Of a DNA stretch of 64,000 nt, positions 9,472 to 23,066 are shown one piece after another. The notes under the pieces were generated by a model. It did not search any database. It worked only from the letters and a program-made list of their open reading frames with translations, and was not told the DNA's origin. The DNA comes from Lepisosteus oculatus (taxonomy: Eukaryota; Chordata; Actinopteri; Semionotiformes; Lepisosteidae). Numbering within the stretch: the first letter of the stretch is position 1; every line of letters begins with the position of its first letter. The stretch spans positions 42,288,979 to 42,352,978 of the forward strand of contig NC_090704.1 in NCBI RefSeq assembly GCF_040954835.1, written 5' to 3'. The translations under genes were made by a program, and so were the position numbers.

Positions 9472-12400
9472 CCACGCTGGCCAAGAGAAGCTCTTTTAAT
9501 ATCACAGGTTCTTTGTCTCTGTCTTAATTTAAATGGGTTTAAATAATTATCATCTGATTCCCCCTTGTAATTCAATTGGTGTAGCAGCTTCTCACTGGTC
9601 TGCCTGATGTGCTCAGCAGCGGGACTGCTGGAGCAAAATGTCTGTGATGCCTCGCCCAGGTGGGGGCTAGTCTTCAATGGGGAAGATGACGTGGGTCTCC
9701 TCCTATATCTTTGATGAATGAAAATCTTTATAAACACGTAAGGAAACATTATTACCTTTTCACAAAAGAAAATAATAAACATTATTATTAAAAACATGTT
9801 TTTTTTATTCCTCAGTAATTTCTCATTTGTATGCACGACCTGTGACTGAGATGAGCAAATTCACATTTGTCAAGTTAAACCTGCTCACACTGCACTGCAG
9901 AATGCAAGGTACTTATTTTGCAATGTCTGTTTCTGGCAGGCGAGACAAAATGTCTCCAATTGTACCCCAGGCTTTTAATGGTGTTTTAGAAATAATCCAA
10001 TTTTTGTTTTCTAGGCCTCATGGCCTCAACAGGACACATGAGTTCTAGGTAGATAATATTGAAAGCCAGCTTATTCATAACATCTTCATTGAATAATAAA
10101 ACCTGCATTCCATACTCTTTTCACCTCTCGAGGATTTTAAGCACTGCTACTTAGAGCTCTGATTGGATACAAAAGCTTAAGAAAGGATGAGAGCCGGAAT
10201 AGACTGCTGAGGCCATAAAGGTCAGTTCCTTGGGGGAAACCTTATCCATTAGTACACAGAATAGTAATAAATGCCTATTGAACCAACATTGATACTAGTA
10301 GGGAGAAGCCCCAGAGATTTCATGATTAATGGATTACCCTTTCGAAGGTGCTCCTTATCAATTTACATGTCAATTGCAATCAATCTACTAGTGGTTTGGA
10401 AGCAATTTAAAAAACACGACCTGTGTCAAAGGCACAAAAAGCAATGAACCAGACAGCATCGTTAATCATACCATCAGAGGGAGCTGGCACTGGGAAAAAG
10501 TGAAAACAAATGTATCTCTCATTCTGAAACAGATTGTGCTGGGGTTTGGTGCTTTTCATTTACTTACAGCCGAAGCCCTGTGATGAGAAGACAAATGTAG
10601 ACGTTTGGTGAGGCATTTAAAAAGGTAAAAGACAGAAACTTTATTATCTGGCTACACTTAAGCCTAGATTGCAGAAGCCTGATTCTCTGATAGAAAATGA
10701 GAATTTCGAAAAAGGTATTCTTGCAAATGGCTTCTCTCAAGAGCCGGTGGCCTGTTAAATGAGTCAGACGTCTCTCGCCTGCAGTATGCTTTCGTTTCAG
10801 TGAGGCACCAATTCACCTGCCAACCTGCGGAGGCAGTGTGCCAGTGGAGGTCATGGGTCAGCAGGTCATGGAATCTCTTGCTCTTGCTCTTTGGCTGCGA
10901 GTTATTAACGAGAAGGCTGGGAGAGAATCGGCCTCAGTCCCAGCCCTCCACTGGCCCCGCTCCCTCGCCCTATGGTCTCGGAAGATCAGTTAGCACTCAT
11001 TATAGAGAGCCTACTGTAGCTGGAACTGTAGCTGACTCTCCCTTTCTGATGCCAAAGGATCTCGGCAGGACAGCAAACAGAATAGGAATGACAGCTGAGA
11101 GGAAATCACTGGGCGTTTAATGACAGAGTGCTCTGCCAGACCCCATCCCCACATGCTGAGACACTGCCCTTTACCGGCCACTGTTTCAAGAGAGACTGTA
11201 ACAAGAAAAGAATAAGTAATATCTATAACACAGACTGCAGCTATTTACTCTCTGTAAAACCAACTGTACTTACTGAATCCATCCAGCAAAGGCCTCATTT
11301 TACTTTGTCAGACATTATTTAAGCAGCTAGCTCCACAGAGACTAGCTTTAACATATTTTTTTTTCAACAGTGGTCCTGTGAGAAAGCATGTAGCTTTGAA
11401 ACAATCTCCTCAGAAACCTGCCAAGGATCGTCTGTGTGTATTACCACACTTTGATCATGTGGAGTTCTGATTTTTTTCTCACTGGTGCTGAAAAAAACAT
11501 AGGGAACACAATGATCCCTGCCATTTACTCTGTGGAGCAGGCATTGTAGCATCAAAGGAAGGGGAATTAAGGCTCCCTGACACTTTTAGGGAATTTAAGT
11601 AAAATAAATATTAGATATATGCAAAACACAAAAGTTTATCATTCTCCACTGCCAGTCTGCAAAGCTGACATGAAAGATTTAGTGCTCTATGAGCTGCAAA
11701 GTAAAGTGACAAATGCCACCTAATGTCAGCTGAAGACAAAAGACACGAATGAATCAGGAGAGAAGAAATGCCGAAATCAACAGGTATTTGCATTCTTATG
11801 GAAAGCCTCCCCCTCCCTCCTACTTTCTCACTGCCTCTTCCACACCGTGTCACTGTGCACATGTAATAGAAGGGTGACATTTCAGCCAGACAAACTAGAC
11901 TTCACTGCAATTAATTTTGGTTTCCCTGTTAAACCCACAATCAAATGAAGGCAAATGTCAGCAAAACAAATGAGAGGCCACCCAACATTGGGTGACAGTT
12001 AGCACAAGGCAGTTTGGAAATGCCAATATACCAAGCTGGCACTGACTTTGAAATTCAGGGGCAAAGGATGCACATCTGTGCAGAGGGGTACTGGTCTGCA
12101 AGTTGGGCTCCTGCATGCTCAATCAGCTTGTGTACAGCACTATTGCAACTAGCATGAGAGAAAGCCTCAGAAGAGGCACTGTACATACTGTACAATACAG
12201 TATAAAGAGAGAAGCACCGAACCTTGAAGAGGCATCAGTAACAAAACACGATTAAATGGAATAGCTAGTGCCCTGTACCCAAAACTCCTATAACATGCAT
12301 TTTGTGTTTCTTTTTTTAAATATCAGAGACCATTGTGTCAGCTCTTTCTTCTCCTCATTGCGTTTCGGATTCACAAGTCCCACTGTCTGATCTTTCTCTG

Positions 12401-15400
12401 GTAGAAAAAGCACCATGTGTATTGCAGCAATGACACTGTAGCTGCTTTGCAGATCACGTTTTCAGATAATTGCTTGTTCTTAAGGTTCATTGCAAAACAA
12501 GGGAGCAAACTTTTTACATCCTACAGGAAATGTCTTTCCCATAGACATTTGATTCCTTCGTTGTCCAAGTTTGGTTCTTTCTGTGCATCAGAATATAACA
12601 ATATCATCCCTTCTGCATCTACATTTTGATCAGTTTTATTTAATGCAACGAAAGATATAAAACAATCAGCAGGAATTGTATCAATAGGTACTGTAGGTAA
12701 TTGTATCAATCACACATACTGTATAATACTTCCTTATCAATGCACAAATACATTTTTTAAAAAGAAAATGAAGTACAATTATACACAGCATTGGAAAGTG
12801 ATTCGAAGGGCACATGTGTAGCCCCATATGGTCTTAACAGGACTGTATCTAACTTGCAAAATGATCCAACAGGCAGAGCGCCTGAAACGGAGGGAGCTAC
12901 TCTTGCTTGGTAAGGAACTGTGTCCTGGGGACTAGGCTCAGCTGAAGGGGGTGTCACCTGCATAACAGGTGGGAGACCAGGAAACATCTGAGCCAGCCCC
13001 AGGTGAGCAAACAGCACTCCAGAATAGAAGATGCCAAGCTGCTCCTCACGGAAAGCAGTTTTTTTTACTGTTCCTCAGCCAGGACCATCTGTTGCTCCCT
13101 CCAAGTCCCCGATATCCCGCTACACTGTGGTCTATCACGCTTTTATATAGACTCGGGGGACCAGCTTGCCAAATGCAGTTAATCTCATTTTTCTGTCCCT
13201 GGCGGTACATTGCCTATTCGGGGGCAAATAGAGCATATTTTGGAGAAGATTTCAAGCTCTTGTACGTTTTTTTTTTGCTCAGGAGATGAAGTCTAAGCCA
13301 AAATTATTAATTCCTACCCGTATCCAGATTGTATTTCAAATGCCACTTGGAGTGCCTTGGCATACACCCACTGAACACTTAGAGTGATACTTTTATATAT
13401 ATATAGTGATTTACAAATGAGTACACACGCATATACAGCATTTACTGAGATACATACAGCCAGATGAAAAGTTAGTTATTAGCTACACTCATTTATTCCT
13501 CTGCTTTCATGTAAAGGAATAATATTATCCTTTGCCATTGTATTTTTTTAAGTGGCAGCTTAAGTGTGATTTGCTTAATAGATTACATTACTTTTTATAA
13601 TCTTACAATCTGGACCAAAATAAAGAAGGCTAGCTCAAAATTCAATTGACAAGTCTGCTTTTCAACTGTGAAATCCACATTAAAGAAAAATCAAATCCTT
13701 AATCACTAGCGTATGTCTGAACTGACATGAAAGGCTTTCTTGATGTCAGTTAAAAATCATCGAACATATCCAATGTGAGTCTGGACTCTTATTTTAAACC
13801 ACAGACGTCTGTCTTCACACAGATATAAATAATATATAAATATTTCATAAGGAACACCTCTCAGGTTTATGGTGATTTGAGTACACATGGTTGCTCTGAA
13901 CTGTGGGAGTTAATATTGCTGTTTTCATAATTCTGAAAAGGGAGGAATCATGAAAGTTACTTATACTTTTGTGGAACTTCTGCTCATTTGTGGAACTCAG
14001 GAGGAATTAAAAGTCTCTTTAGATGGTTCCAGCACCTTCATTGCTGTGAAAATGGAAAAAGCTAATACATTTTATATCTACACAATATATATATATAATG
14101 CGAATGAATATCTGGAAAAACTTTGGGTCACACTGTGCTCAGAAGGCCAGGTACCTCATAAAGAGATGGAGAGGGAGAGAAGACAATCAGAAACAGCTTG
14201 AAAAGTCATTAATCCGGAGACAGACACACACTTGAGTGTAACTCAACTTTTCAACACTGCGAACACTCATTATAGGGTCCTTTCATCTCTGCCACAGAAC
14301 ACTGAAGTTCACCTTTTGGAGCAGAACCGCATTAACATCTGTTTTCTGCTCTGATAACAGCGTCGGCCTTTTCATCCATAAGAAATACCAAGTCACTCAT
14401 GCAGTATTATTTATGACAGGCCTTGCTCTCAGAGGAAACTGAGAATGACATAAAAGGTTATTTTATAATTATTCCCTGCGTAGGATAATAAATCAAAGCC
14501 TTGTATATCTTGAGCTAACAGATACCGTAACTCGAACATTCAAGGAGCACTTCTGCTCTCTATTTCAAATGTAACGTGCGACACAATTCTAGTCTGTAGT
14601 TCCAGGCAAAGGGTACAGGCATTTTCAGTGTGCTTTAGCTTTTTTTCTGTGCCGTGAGTAAACCATCTGGTAATAAGTTCAGTGGCTGTCACAAAACCCA
14701 TAAATACTTAGATCTGACAAAGCTCTGTTCATTTTCTAGAGTGCCCTTGTGCAAGAATGGGATTTCCAAAGAAAGGATAATAAAAACATTCACCAAGAAC
14801 AATAAACAGCAGTTTTTTTCCTAGGAATTGTCCTACTAACAGTTTTAAAAATCTGGCCTACACAGACACAGTTACACTACAAAAATCAAGACATGATTTT
14901 TGTCACTTTATACAAAATGCTGGAACAATTCAACAAGGATAATACTGTGGGTTCAGAACAGGTAAGACAAAAACAGCCAATGCATGTTTTAACAATACTG
15001 TTTTACAATATCCACAAATCAGAATACAAATATAAAATGATCTCTTTTCTAGGATGAGAACAATGACTGAACTGCTCATCTTTGCTCCTTTCCTACCTAG
15101 GGGAACCAGAAAGGGGCAAAGGATGTTCCTTCTGAAAATGAAGATCTTAAAAATCTGATTAACAGTCTTTTAAAAAAATGAATAGCAACACTTTAAAATG
15201 ATAATAACTAATTAAAATAAAAAATGAAACAAATACTGCAGCAATAGCACCTGATTACGTTAGGCAATCCCATTGGGTCCTGTGTGTTTTCAGGTTGCAT
15301 TCAACCTTGTTCATGCAATTATGTTGTAGTAATTGAGTTATGCTTCATGTCTGAGGTCAGTGAAAGAACAGGCTGAATCCAGAACACAGTTCACACAAGG

Positions 15401-15770
15401 TACTACAGAAGATTGAGGAATTACAGTACATGAGACACAAGTTAGGAGTTCTTTAATCAGAATTCATTAAGAAATTGCAGCTGTTATTTTAAAGGATTTC
15501 CAAATACAAAATGTAAAAGAAGACAACTTACTGTTACAAACACCTCTGGCACCATTAGTGGAGGCTTGAGAATCGTGAAAACCTTCCTCCAAAACAGGCA
15601 CGGTTAGAGCTGTTCACTTTTTCACATAGCAAACCTGAGAGTACTGACTGGACAGTCCCAGTCTCTATTGCCAGCTGCCCAGAACTGACAATGTCTGGAC
15701 TGTACAACTCAAACCCTTGAGTTGTATCACTGATCTATTTGATTAACTAACAAAACTCTATTGTAAGCAT
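9472..15770. other. Non-coding desert with possible conserved blocks
   Basis: No recognised gene or complete mobile element was seen in this 6.3-kb span. The open frames are 60-125 codons and overlap each other on both strands, as expected by chance. Short TACTGTA-type palindromic words occur near 12180-12200. The 12.8-13.1 kb part is somewhat more GC-rich, without a convincing frame. Confidence 0.45.
10290..10480. promoter_or_regulatory. Candidate conserved regulatory element
   Basis: The block is rich in homeodomain-type core words (TTAATGGATTA, TCAATT, CAATTGC, TTAATC), has no stop-free frame and no repeat signature, and differs in texture from its flanks. This is a composition-based guess only. 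Confidence 0.2.
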
Positions 15771-15804
15771 ACAATGGAATAAACTTATTACTTGTTCCTT
15801 TACA
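15771..15804 (+). mobile_element. Short Penelope-like element tail fragment
   Basis: This stretch matches the PLE tail at 25677-25711 (GGAATAAACCTATTACTTG) at about 29 of 32 positions. The hammerhead-like part that precedes the tail in the complete copies is absent, so this is a truncated or decayed piece. The match is short, so confidence is moderate. Confidence 0.45.
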
Positions 15805-18145
15805 ATGGAGCTGCCTTTTCTCTTTATCATGGGTGATAGCTGATTTAACTGTAGATGTATAATATTACATCAGAGTGAAAAAAGGGAGGCATCCAGTCTG
15901 GAGGGAGAATATTGCATACTTTGTTATGAGTAAAGAAACCTGCCTGTGGAATTTATGCAGATTACTGTCCATACCTCACATTATTGTGGGCATGGCTGCA
16001 TTGAAAGAGGATGGGCAAAAATCAGGAGATGGAATAACTTCTCCCATTCCAGCACTATCCCTAATAAACCTTCAGCCATACATGACTGGAATCCAGGGCT
16101 GCACATTTCTGGTGCAGCTCAGCAGATGCCTTGTTCGTCAGGTTTTACAGCAGGATCTCCTGCAGAGATGCAACCCCTGCTTGACAAGTTTAGGTCTCCC
16201 TGACTGCGAGAGGCAGGAAAACAGATGCTGTGTCCTGGAGGAGACCCAGCTCCTCCACTGTGGGTTGCACTGTGGGAAGTATATTCTTTATTGCTCCTAG
16301 AGACTACAGTCAACATCCCAATACACACAATCACAGGGGACAGACTTCTGTGGCTCTGCACAGCAACTACCAGCCTCACATGTACGAGACAGGCTTGGTT
16401 GAAAAGGCACCTGCCAAGCACACAGAGACATGAAGGTAGGCCTATGCATGTGTCTACACCACTGAGTTTGCCTGCAGATAAACTCACATGAGCATGCAAA
16501 CATACAAAGAATCCTACAGATCACACAAAATGACAGATCCGGACACTATGGTTTCACACCTTAAAATGTTTGCTCTAAAGCAGCCAAGAAGATGTGTTGT
16601 TTTAGAGATCTGGGACTTGTAACTTCTCCCATATCTTCAGGACATGTGATTTGGATGAAGAGATGAGCATGAGATTAAACCTACTGTTTATACAGTATTC
16701 TCCCTTCACCACAAAAAAAGCACAAATTCTCTATGTGGTCAGAAAGAGGAAATTTAGAGGAAACTGATTGAAAGCTGATGTCTGGATCATGTAGGTGGGT
16801 GTCTCTCATTTGACGATTGTCAGTTAAGACCCGCTTCTCTCAACACAATATCAAACCAAGTCATCAGTTTCTTTTTTTTTCAGTTAGATTGAACAGGCTA
16901 CCCAGAATAGAGAGAGCTGGGTCTTATTTTTCAGATAGTTCAACACTGACAGCTCTACTTACCGTGTCAGAATAATTTACTGCTATTAAAGCCATCATTC
17001 TAAAGGACATCTTAAAAGGATGACTCATGAAGGACTACATGGATTCTACACAAAAAAGGGGGCTTTCACTCAATCTTCCTGATGAACTATGATCAAAATG
17101 TAAACCTTGAGCATCAGGGTTACAGGAATCCCACAACTGACAATGTGCTGCACGAGCCTGATTTTCCTCGAAGCTGTGACACCCTTATTTAAACCATTTT
17201 CTTATCTCACATCTTGAAAGAGAAGCAATCACTGAAGCAGATTATTTAGGGGCTAGTTTCACAAAGCACTTCAAACTGACAGCCTGCAAAAGCCAGCTTA
17301 ATAGTACTGAGGAAAATTAAATGAGAGGAAAGAATATATTTAGTCTTTCAACCATTTGAATAGGTGAGCTGATTTGCACGAACAAAAACCCACACCAATT
17401 TGAAATACTGTTCAGTGAAAAGAAGACTGCTAGAGTATTTTTTACAAATGGCTTGCTAAGTGCTAGAGGAGCTTTTGTGAGACTGGCCCCAGATCAGCTA
17501 TAGAAAAAAAAGCATTATAGCAGTGCACACTAATTGCCAATTCTGTATAAGGCTAGGGTTGTTCACAGAATACTATACAGCGTTGTGGTTGTGAATGGTC
17601 GTAATAACTCTCACATTTCATACTCCACCACTTGCAGGGCCAGCTAATGAGTCAACATCTCAGAGACACGTTCTCGAAGCTGGCTCTTTAAACCGTTGTC
17701 TGAATGCTGTGGACGACAGCCTGAAAAGTAAGGTTTTGAAAATAATCAAAAACATTTCAATCTTTTTTTCATGGCAAAATTCCAGGATACCTTCCAGCAC
17801 GTTAGCATTATTATTTATTTTTTTTTGCTTTTAAATAAAATAGATTCTCACCATGTAGTGAATGTTCCCCACTGGTTTAATAAAGACGTGCTTTTGTTTT
17901 TAGATTTGTATTATTAGTTTTTTCTCACTTCATTTGTGGATTCAATTCATTAATGAAATTAGTAAAGGAACCGTTTTGGAAGTGTTGCATGACTTGGACA
18001 TCTCATACTGCTTCAGGCCTGCGGAACTGAGGAGGTTGATAGGTTATGCATTTTATTGATACCTAGCATGTTCGAACCGATGAATAATAATAATAAGAGT
18101 ATTAGCAACCATGACTGAAGCTTGAAAAGACCAGTTGTAAAATGC
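15805..18145. other. Non-coding stretch with overlapping chance frames
   Basis: A 141-codon plus-strand frame (15875-16300) overlaps open frames in two other plus frames and two minus frames between 15.9 and 16.5 kb. The translations do not resemble any family I know. No duplication of it exists in the window. The remainder to 18.1 kb is AT-rich with nothing recognised. Confidence 0.4.
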
Positions 18146-18149
18146 AGTT

Positions 18150-18310
18150 ACATCTTTTATGTTTCAGCAGCCCGGGGGGGGGGGGTTTGAACTCTGGATT
18201 CTTGAGTGTTGGCAGCTCAGGTCACCACCATGGGCACTGTTTTTCATACCCTTGAGCAAGGTGATCTTACTTCAGAATTTGCACTGGTTTTGCTGGGTTT
18301 CAGTTGTGTT
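18150..18310 (+). mobile_element. tRNA-derived SINE fragment
   Basis: A box-B-like GGTTTGAACTCTGG follows a 12-base G run at 18174-18185. Further on, ACCCTTGAGCAAGGTGAT matches the body common to fish tRNA-SINEs, and a related phrase (GAGCAAGGCCCTTAACCCC) occurs in the SINE at 22800-23066. The box A region is not recognisable. Confidence 0.45.
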
Positions 18311-18358
18311 CGTGGGTAGCCTTGTGTCGAGTTGGTATCCTGTCAAGGCTTCAGGGGA

Positions 18359-18382
18359 GGGGGGGGTGCATGATCCCCCCCC
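18359..18382. repeat. G8/C8 perfect hairpin
   Basis: Eight G (18359-18366), an 8-nt loop and eight C (18375-18382) form a perfect stem. It sits in a repeat-like block that continues to about 18470. Confidence 0.85.
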
Positions 18383-18470
18383 AGGCCAGAAATACCGGGA
18401 TGAACTCCAACGAGATGAGACACAGAGCTCATTGTGCTGACTTACCTTGCCTTCAGCTGTACGAATTGTC

Positions 18471-21328
18471 CCTTTAAATCACTTCCCTTTGAAAGGCTTT
18501 CAAACTATTTTTCAACATGTGTGTTTCAACATGCACAATGTAAACCTCTAACATAACACATGTGAATCAAATAATCGCTCGGCCGCTAGATCAATTTTAA
18601 AGAGCATGGAACTGGGAGAACAGATCACATTTTTAAAAAGCTGCTTTGTGTAACTTTAGATTTTTATTTTTCTATTTTCTTACCTTCCCAAATAATGAAG
18701 TCCTGCTATGAGGACAGCATGATCTGTTTCTAGGCCTCTTCACAAAGATTTGAAAGAACTTCTCTTTGGTGCCAGATTGGCTTAGCTCAAAAAAGCTGTG
18801 TTTCAGGTCAGAAGTTGCTACATTTAGTATTCAGTGGGAAAAGTAAAGTTTCTCCAGCTTCATCTCAAAGTTGTTCTTATATTTCTTTTTGGCTGATATA
18901 CTGAATCAGTTCAAAAGAATCTCTGGAGCAAATTTCAAACAATACTTTTTTTCCCAGTAGTATTTCATTGAGTTTGCTGGAAAAAGAACCCAGAGGAGGA
19001 GATGATAGGCTAGTGTTTTGGTTGTCATTTTGGGGACAAAATGCGCTGCTTTAAGGAAAGACCATAGAAATTCTGATTCATTGATTTGTTACTGTGAGAA
19101 AGCTGAAGAGCAGTGGAAAGGAAGAAAGAGAGATCCTTTAACCTATATGTTCCCAATCAAATTCCAATCTAGGAAATTACAATTATATATTCTGATACGT
19201 CTCCTGGAAAACGCAAGGATAACAGCTACTTTTATAGAACTATGTATTCTATGTTAAAAAACAAAATTACAAATAAATGCAACAACTTTCTTCTTACCAG
19301 AGAAATTAGTGTGTTAACACAGTGTACTTGACTAAGCCACTGTCTGTGTTCACCAATTGTACTGTAAGAAATTTAGAAAAAGCTGTAACTTCAATTCCTG
19401 AACAGAAAATAGTAGCTCAGGAAGAGAGGCTTATTCAGAACATGAACAAACATGCTCTTCCACAGGTTGTAGTTGCACTTGCAGCCCGAATGGGTTTTTT
19501 GTCTGAATCTAATGATAACAGAAAAGGTTAGCTGTGTCAGGACTCTGGAGTCCTAAAGTTTGGTTTTTGGCTGTGGTCTTTTGTTTGAGTGGAAAAAAGC
19601 TGGTCAATGAATGTTTTTCATTCCAGCACCACGACCCAGCGTTTGAAATTCCTGAGGTGTTCGTCTAGAGGCGACAGTCAATTGAAATATATTTCATGCT
19701 GAACTGCGCTGTGCAGATGGATGACCGAAAAGGCAGACTAACATGAAGATCTGAAGATACTCTCCTTTCAGCTCCGGGTAAAGCAGGGTCAACAAGCCAG
19801 GAGGTTATTGGTCAAAACAAGCAGGAAGGACTGTTGCACTGTTCTCTCCACTAACACTTCAGATCGGCCCTGTCTCTCTTGCTCTCTTTTCATACATCCA
19901 CTGCATCCGGCACCCCTACCTTCCCATTCAATTTCCAGCACACGCTTGCTGTGCAAATTGGTGTGAAATAAAGACAGAGAGAGAGAGGGAGGCAGATATA
20001 AAAAGAAGCAGGCAGCCGGCAGATTTAATCAATTGTCGTGCACACACAGGAAGGCCCGGAGGACACCTATCGTGAAAGGACCCTGTTTAAGGCAAACTGT
20101 CTTACCTGAATAGACTTCCCCTCCTCTTCATTCTTTGTCTGCCTTTGATCTCTCCTTCATGTTTAATAGAAATCAACTCCCCTTCTTTTGTCCTGCATAT
20201 AAATGGGAAGGGGAGTCTCTTTATTTGCCAGCCATGTTTTGTACCCTCCTCTCTTTCTATATTTAGTTAAGCAATGACAGAGGGTCTAACCCAATCTGCT
20301 TAACCCAGAGGTTTGAAAATCCCATTATAACCAATGACTCAAGTTTAAAATTAAGTTGAAATTACAGATGGTTCAGTAGTTTAAGAGAGCCTCCATGCTG
20401 TCATTTTTTTTATTTGTTTGATTTTTAGGAACTTGATCTGCGAGACAATCTTGGCTGGCAATGAGTTTAAATCTTAGGATTCGTGTGCACCTTTGCACAA
20501 AAAACAAAGGAGGAAATCCTATAGGACCCTGCAGGGATTTCTAGAGCTGTCCTGTTGATGTTTTATTTTTATTTAGAATAACCTTTTATCACCCCATTCT
20601 AATTTCACTGTACATCTATACATGCTTTCATAGAAATGAAAGTATATATACAGTATCTACATATATATAGAAATGTTCAGTACAGTCATTCATTATGGAT
20701 TACATTGCTTTAACAATTTCATCTTATTTCATCTTATTGCCTGTTAAAGGTAGAATTCACTGTCCTCAGTGCATTTTTTAAATTTCTTTCTACTCATTTG
20801 CTCATCCTCTCTGAACTCCTTGCAAAAAGCAACAAGTGGAACTGACGTACTGCCTCATTTTCAGTGAAAGCTTTTCAACGAGACCTTCCTGTTACAATAT
20901 GAGTTTCTAGTAAGGTCGCTAAAGAAACCTTAGCAAGTAGTGGTATTATTGGTGCTATCTTAAAATGTTTTCTTACTCTCTGTGACATTTATTATAGGAA
21001 TTTCAAACTTCAACGGCTTTAAGGTTTTAACAGATGCCTTTGATACTAATGTTATTATTGAAACTATTAACACCGTAAATGTGTGGCAGCTGTAACTCTT
21101 TGAGCTTTATTGTAACAGTTTTAAAGAAAAACTACATTCTAGTGAGAAATATTAACAACTTTGTTGTCTCCCCCCCGACAAGCGGACCCTGCTGATGCGG
21201 GATTAACGCTAGGATGAGAGAGTGAGAAATATTAACATTTGTTTACAATGTTTAGAAGGCTTTTTTAGACGTCCAGTAACAAAGGGAAGCATTGCATTAT
21301 GATGGTTAAGGCAGTAGCCTGACAGTTC
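18471..21328. other. Non-coding stretch, nothing recognised
   Basis: No gene or complete element was identified. Short AT-rich frames occur on the plus strand near 19.0-19.5 kb without family resemblance. The part 20270-20470 has an even, motif-rich texture that could be a conserved element, but no comparison is possible here. Confidence 0.4.
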
Positions 21329-21333
21329 TTGGG

Positions 21334-21803
21334 TGTAACGAACAGTTCTTTCCGGACCCTATGCGGATGACACAATCCGAAGAAGTGGGAAACACTAAGA
21401 AAAGGTCATGCAGGGATACGGGGCCGAAAAAAGGGGGGCGTGTCCAAAGTGCGCTGGTGCACGGGGAAGGTGTGGCCGAGGCGAACAATCCAGAAGTAAT
21501 CCATAGAGGGTATCCAAAAACACAAGAATAAGTCCATAGCCAGGAGATCCATCAAACAAGGAATTAAAACCATGGACCGGGACCGGGACCGGGACCGGGA
21601 CCGGGACCGGGACCGGGACCGGGACCGGGACCGGGCGCTTCCAGGTTCCGGACTCGCACGGTGTGTAAACCAGATGCAGAGCCAGGATGGGCGTCAGCGC
21701 CTGGCTTTTAAGGTGGGCTGGGAAAAGGGATCAGGTGCACAGAATTAAGTCTAAAGTGAAAGGGCTGCAGCACCCTTAAGGAGGGGGGACTATAATCGTG
21801 ACA
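21334..21803 (-). mobile_element. Solo LTR, family 1, copy 1
   Basis: The element starts TGTAACGAACAG and ends ATAATCGTGACA, i.e. TG...CA ends, flanked by the perfect 5-bp repeat TTGGG (21329-21333 and 21804-21808). It is 470 bp and clearly homologous to 44388-44871, and more distantly to 46988-47260. No coding region or second LTR is nearby, so it is a solo LTR left by recombination. Read on the minus strand it has a TTAAAAG TATA-like box and a promoter-like CpG-rich part, which suggests minus orientation; a Gypsy-type origin is likely but not proven. Short frames over it are not genes. Confidence 0.8.
21574..21635 (+). repeat. (GGACCG)n hexamer expansion inside the LTR
   Basis: About ten uninterrupted copies of a 6-bp unit occupy 62 bases. 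The related LTR at 44388-44871 has only scattered GGGAAC/GGAACC-like words at the matching place, so the array expanded in this copy. Confidence 0.9.
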
Positions 21804-21808
21804 TTGGG

Positions 21809-22799
21809 TCCTGAGTTTGGTTCTGAATTTCTGTGTGTTTGAGTCTGCATGTTCTTCCTCCCTTCGGTTTGGTTTATTGGCAGCTCTCAAGTGTTTGTGC
21901 TCTGTGATGGACTGATGTACCATAAGCTTTTGGGGGTAATGGACAGATACTGAAATGACAAGTTGTATTCTTCTTAAAATATGAATGATACTGTACATAG
22001 TTACAATGTTTTAACTGGTTCATTATTAGGTATTTAGCAAGGATATTTGAGCTAAAGTATGACTCAGATCCTGTCTTACAAACTTTGAACAATTTATTCA
22101 GAGAAGCTTTGAAGTGTAGATCTGGACAATATTTCAAGGGAAGAGAAGCTCCAGGGATTCAACTGAAAATAAAACCCTTTGGTTAAAAGCAATGAAGTAA
22201 AAAAATGGAATCAATAAAGAACAGAAGCTCTACTGATAGTGTAAGCAGGTATTTTGTATTCAATATAGATACATTAATAATGCATTTCTAGATAGCCCAT
22301 TAGATTCTGTTTAAAAGTAATGAGGTTCTAGGCCTCTTGCAAATCCATTAACTTCTGGGTTCAGGAAGGAGGTAATGATCTAATAACATAATTCTGTGGG
22401 TTCATTAGGGCGACAAATTTGGTGATGTTAATAAAATTGCAAATATAACAATAAAAATAATGCTGAAAATGATTTGTTTTCATGGCCATATCACATCAAT
22501 TTTGTGATTTAACATCCTTCATTTCTAAGTTACATTTAATCTATAGGTGCTCAATTAAATTGTGTTCCAAACTATTAACCATCAGGGTTTCTGATGCCCC
22601 CCTGTAGTTTTCAGAAACCTGAAATAAATATATACCTTTATGCACTTCAATGTTAATTATAGTATAATTTATGTATTTATTACCTAATTGTCACAGATTT
22701 GCAATAAAACCTAAGTTATTATCTTTGTGAAAGGAGCCAAGAAGGCTCATGGTGGCACCGAAATAATCCAAACTGGAATCTCGGGCATATAACATCATC
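21809..22799. other. AT-rich non-coding stretch
   Basis: There are short minus-strand frames only, with nothing recognised. It separates the solo LTR from the SINE that follows. Confidence 0.5.
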
Positions 22800-23066
22800 A
22801 CTTTATTAACCCTTTACAATTTCGTGCATTAGGAATTATCTTGTCACATACCCCAGCTTGCTCTCCATGAGACACACAGACAGGGAGAGAGCCCAGGGTC
22901 AGAGCACAGGGTCTGCCATTGAACAGTAGCCTTTGAGCAGTTGGGGTTAAGGGCCTTGCTCAGGAGTCCATCAGAGTAGGATTCCTCTGCCAGCTGCAAG
23001 ATTTGAACCAGTAACCTTCCAGCCACAGGCGCAGATCCTTAGCCACAGAGCCACCACCCTGCCCGT
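22800..23066 (-). mobile_element. tRNA-derived SINE
   Basis: On the minus strand a box A-like TGGCTCTGTGGCTAAGG (23037-23053) is followed by a box B GGTTCAAATCT (22999-23009) with tRNA-like spacing, which are the RNA polymerase III internal promoter parts. The body then carries GAGCAAGGCCCTTAACCCC, a phrase common in fish SINEs. The 3' end is not sharply defined; it may lie in the AT-rich sequence near 22800. Overlapping short frames are not genes. Confidence 0.7.

Noticed and set aside
15875..16300. 141-codon frame with overlapping frames in several phases
   Set aside because: The translation resembles no family, no splice or start context supports it, and five overlapping frames on both strands point to a locally low stop density.
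22999..23053. True tRNA gene on the minus strand
   Set aside because: Boxes A and B are present, but the cloverleaf arms do not pair well and a SINE body follows directly.
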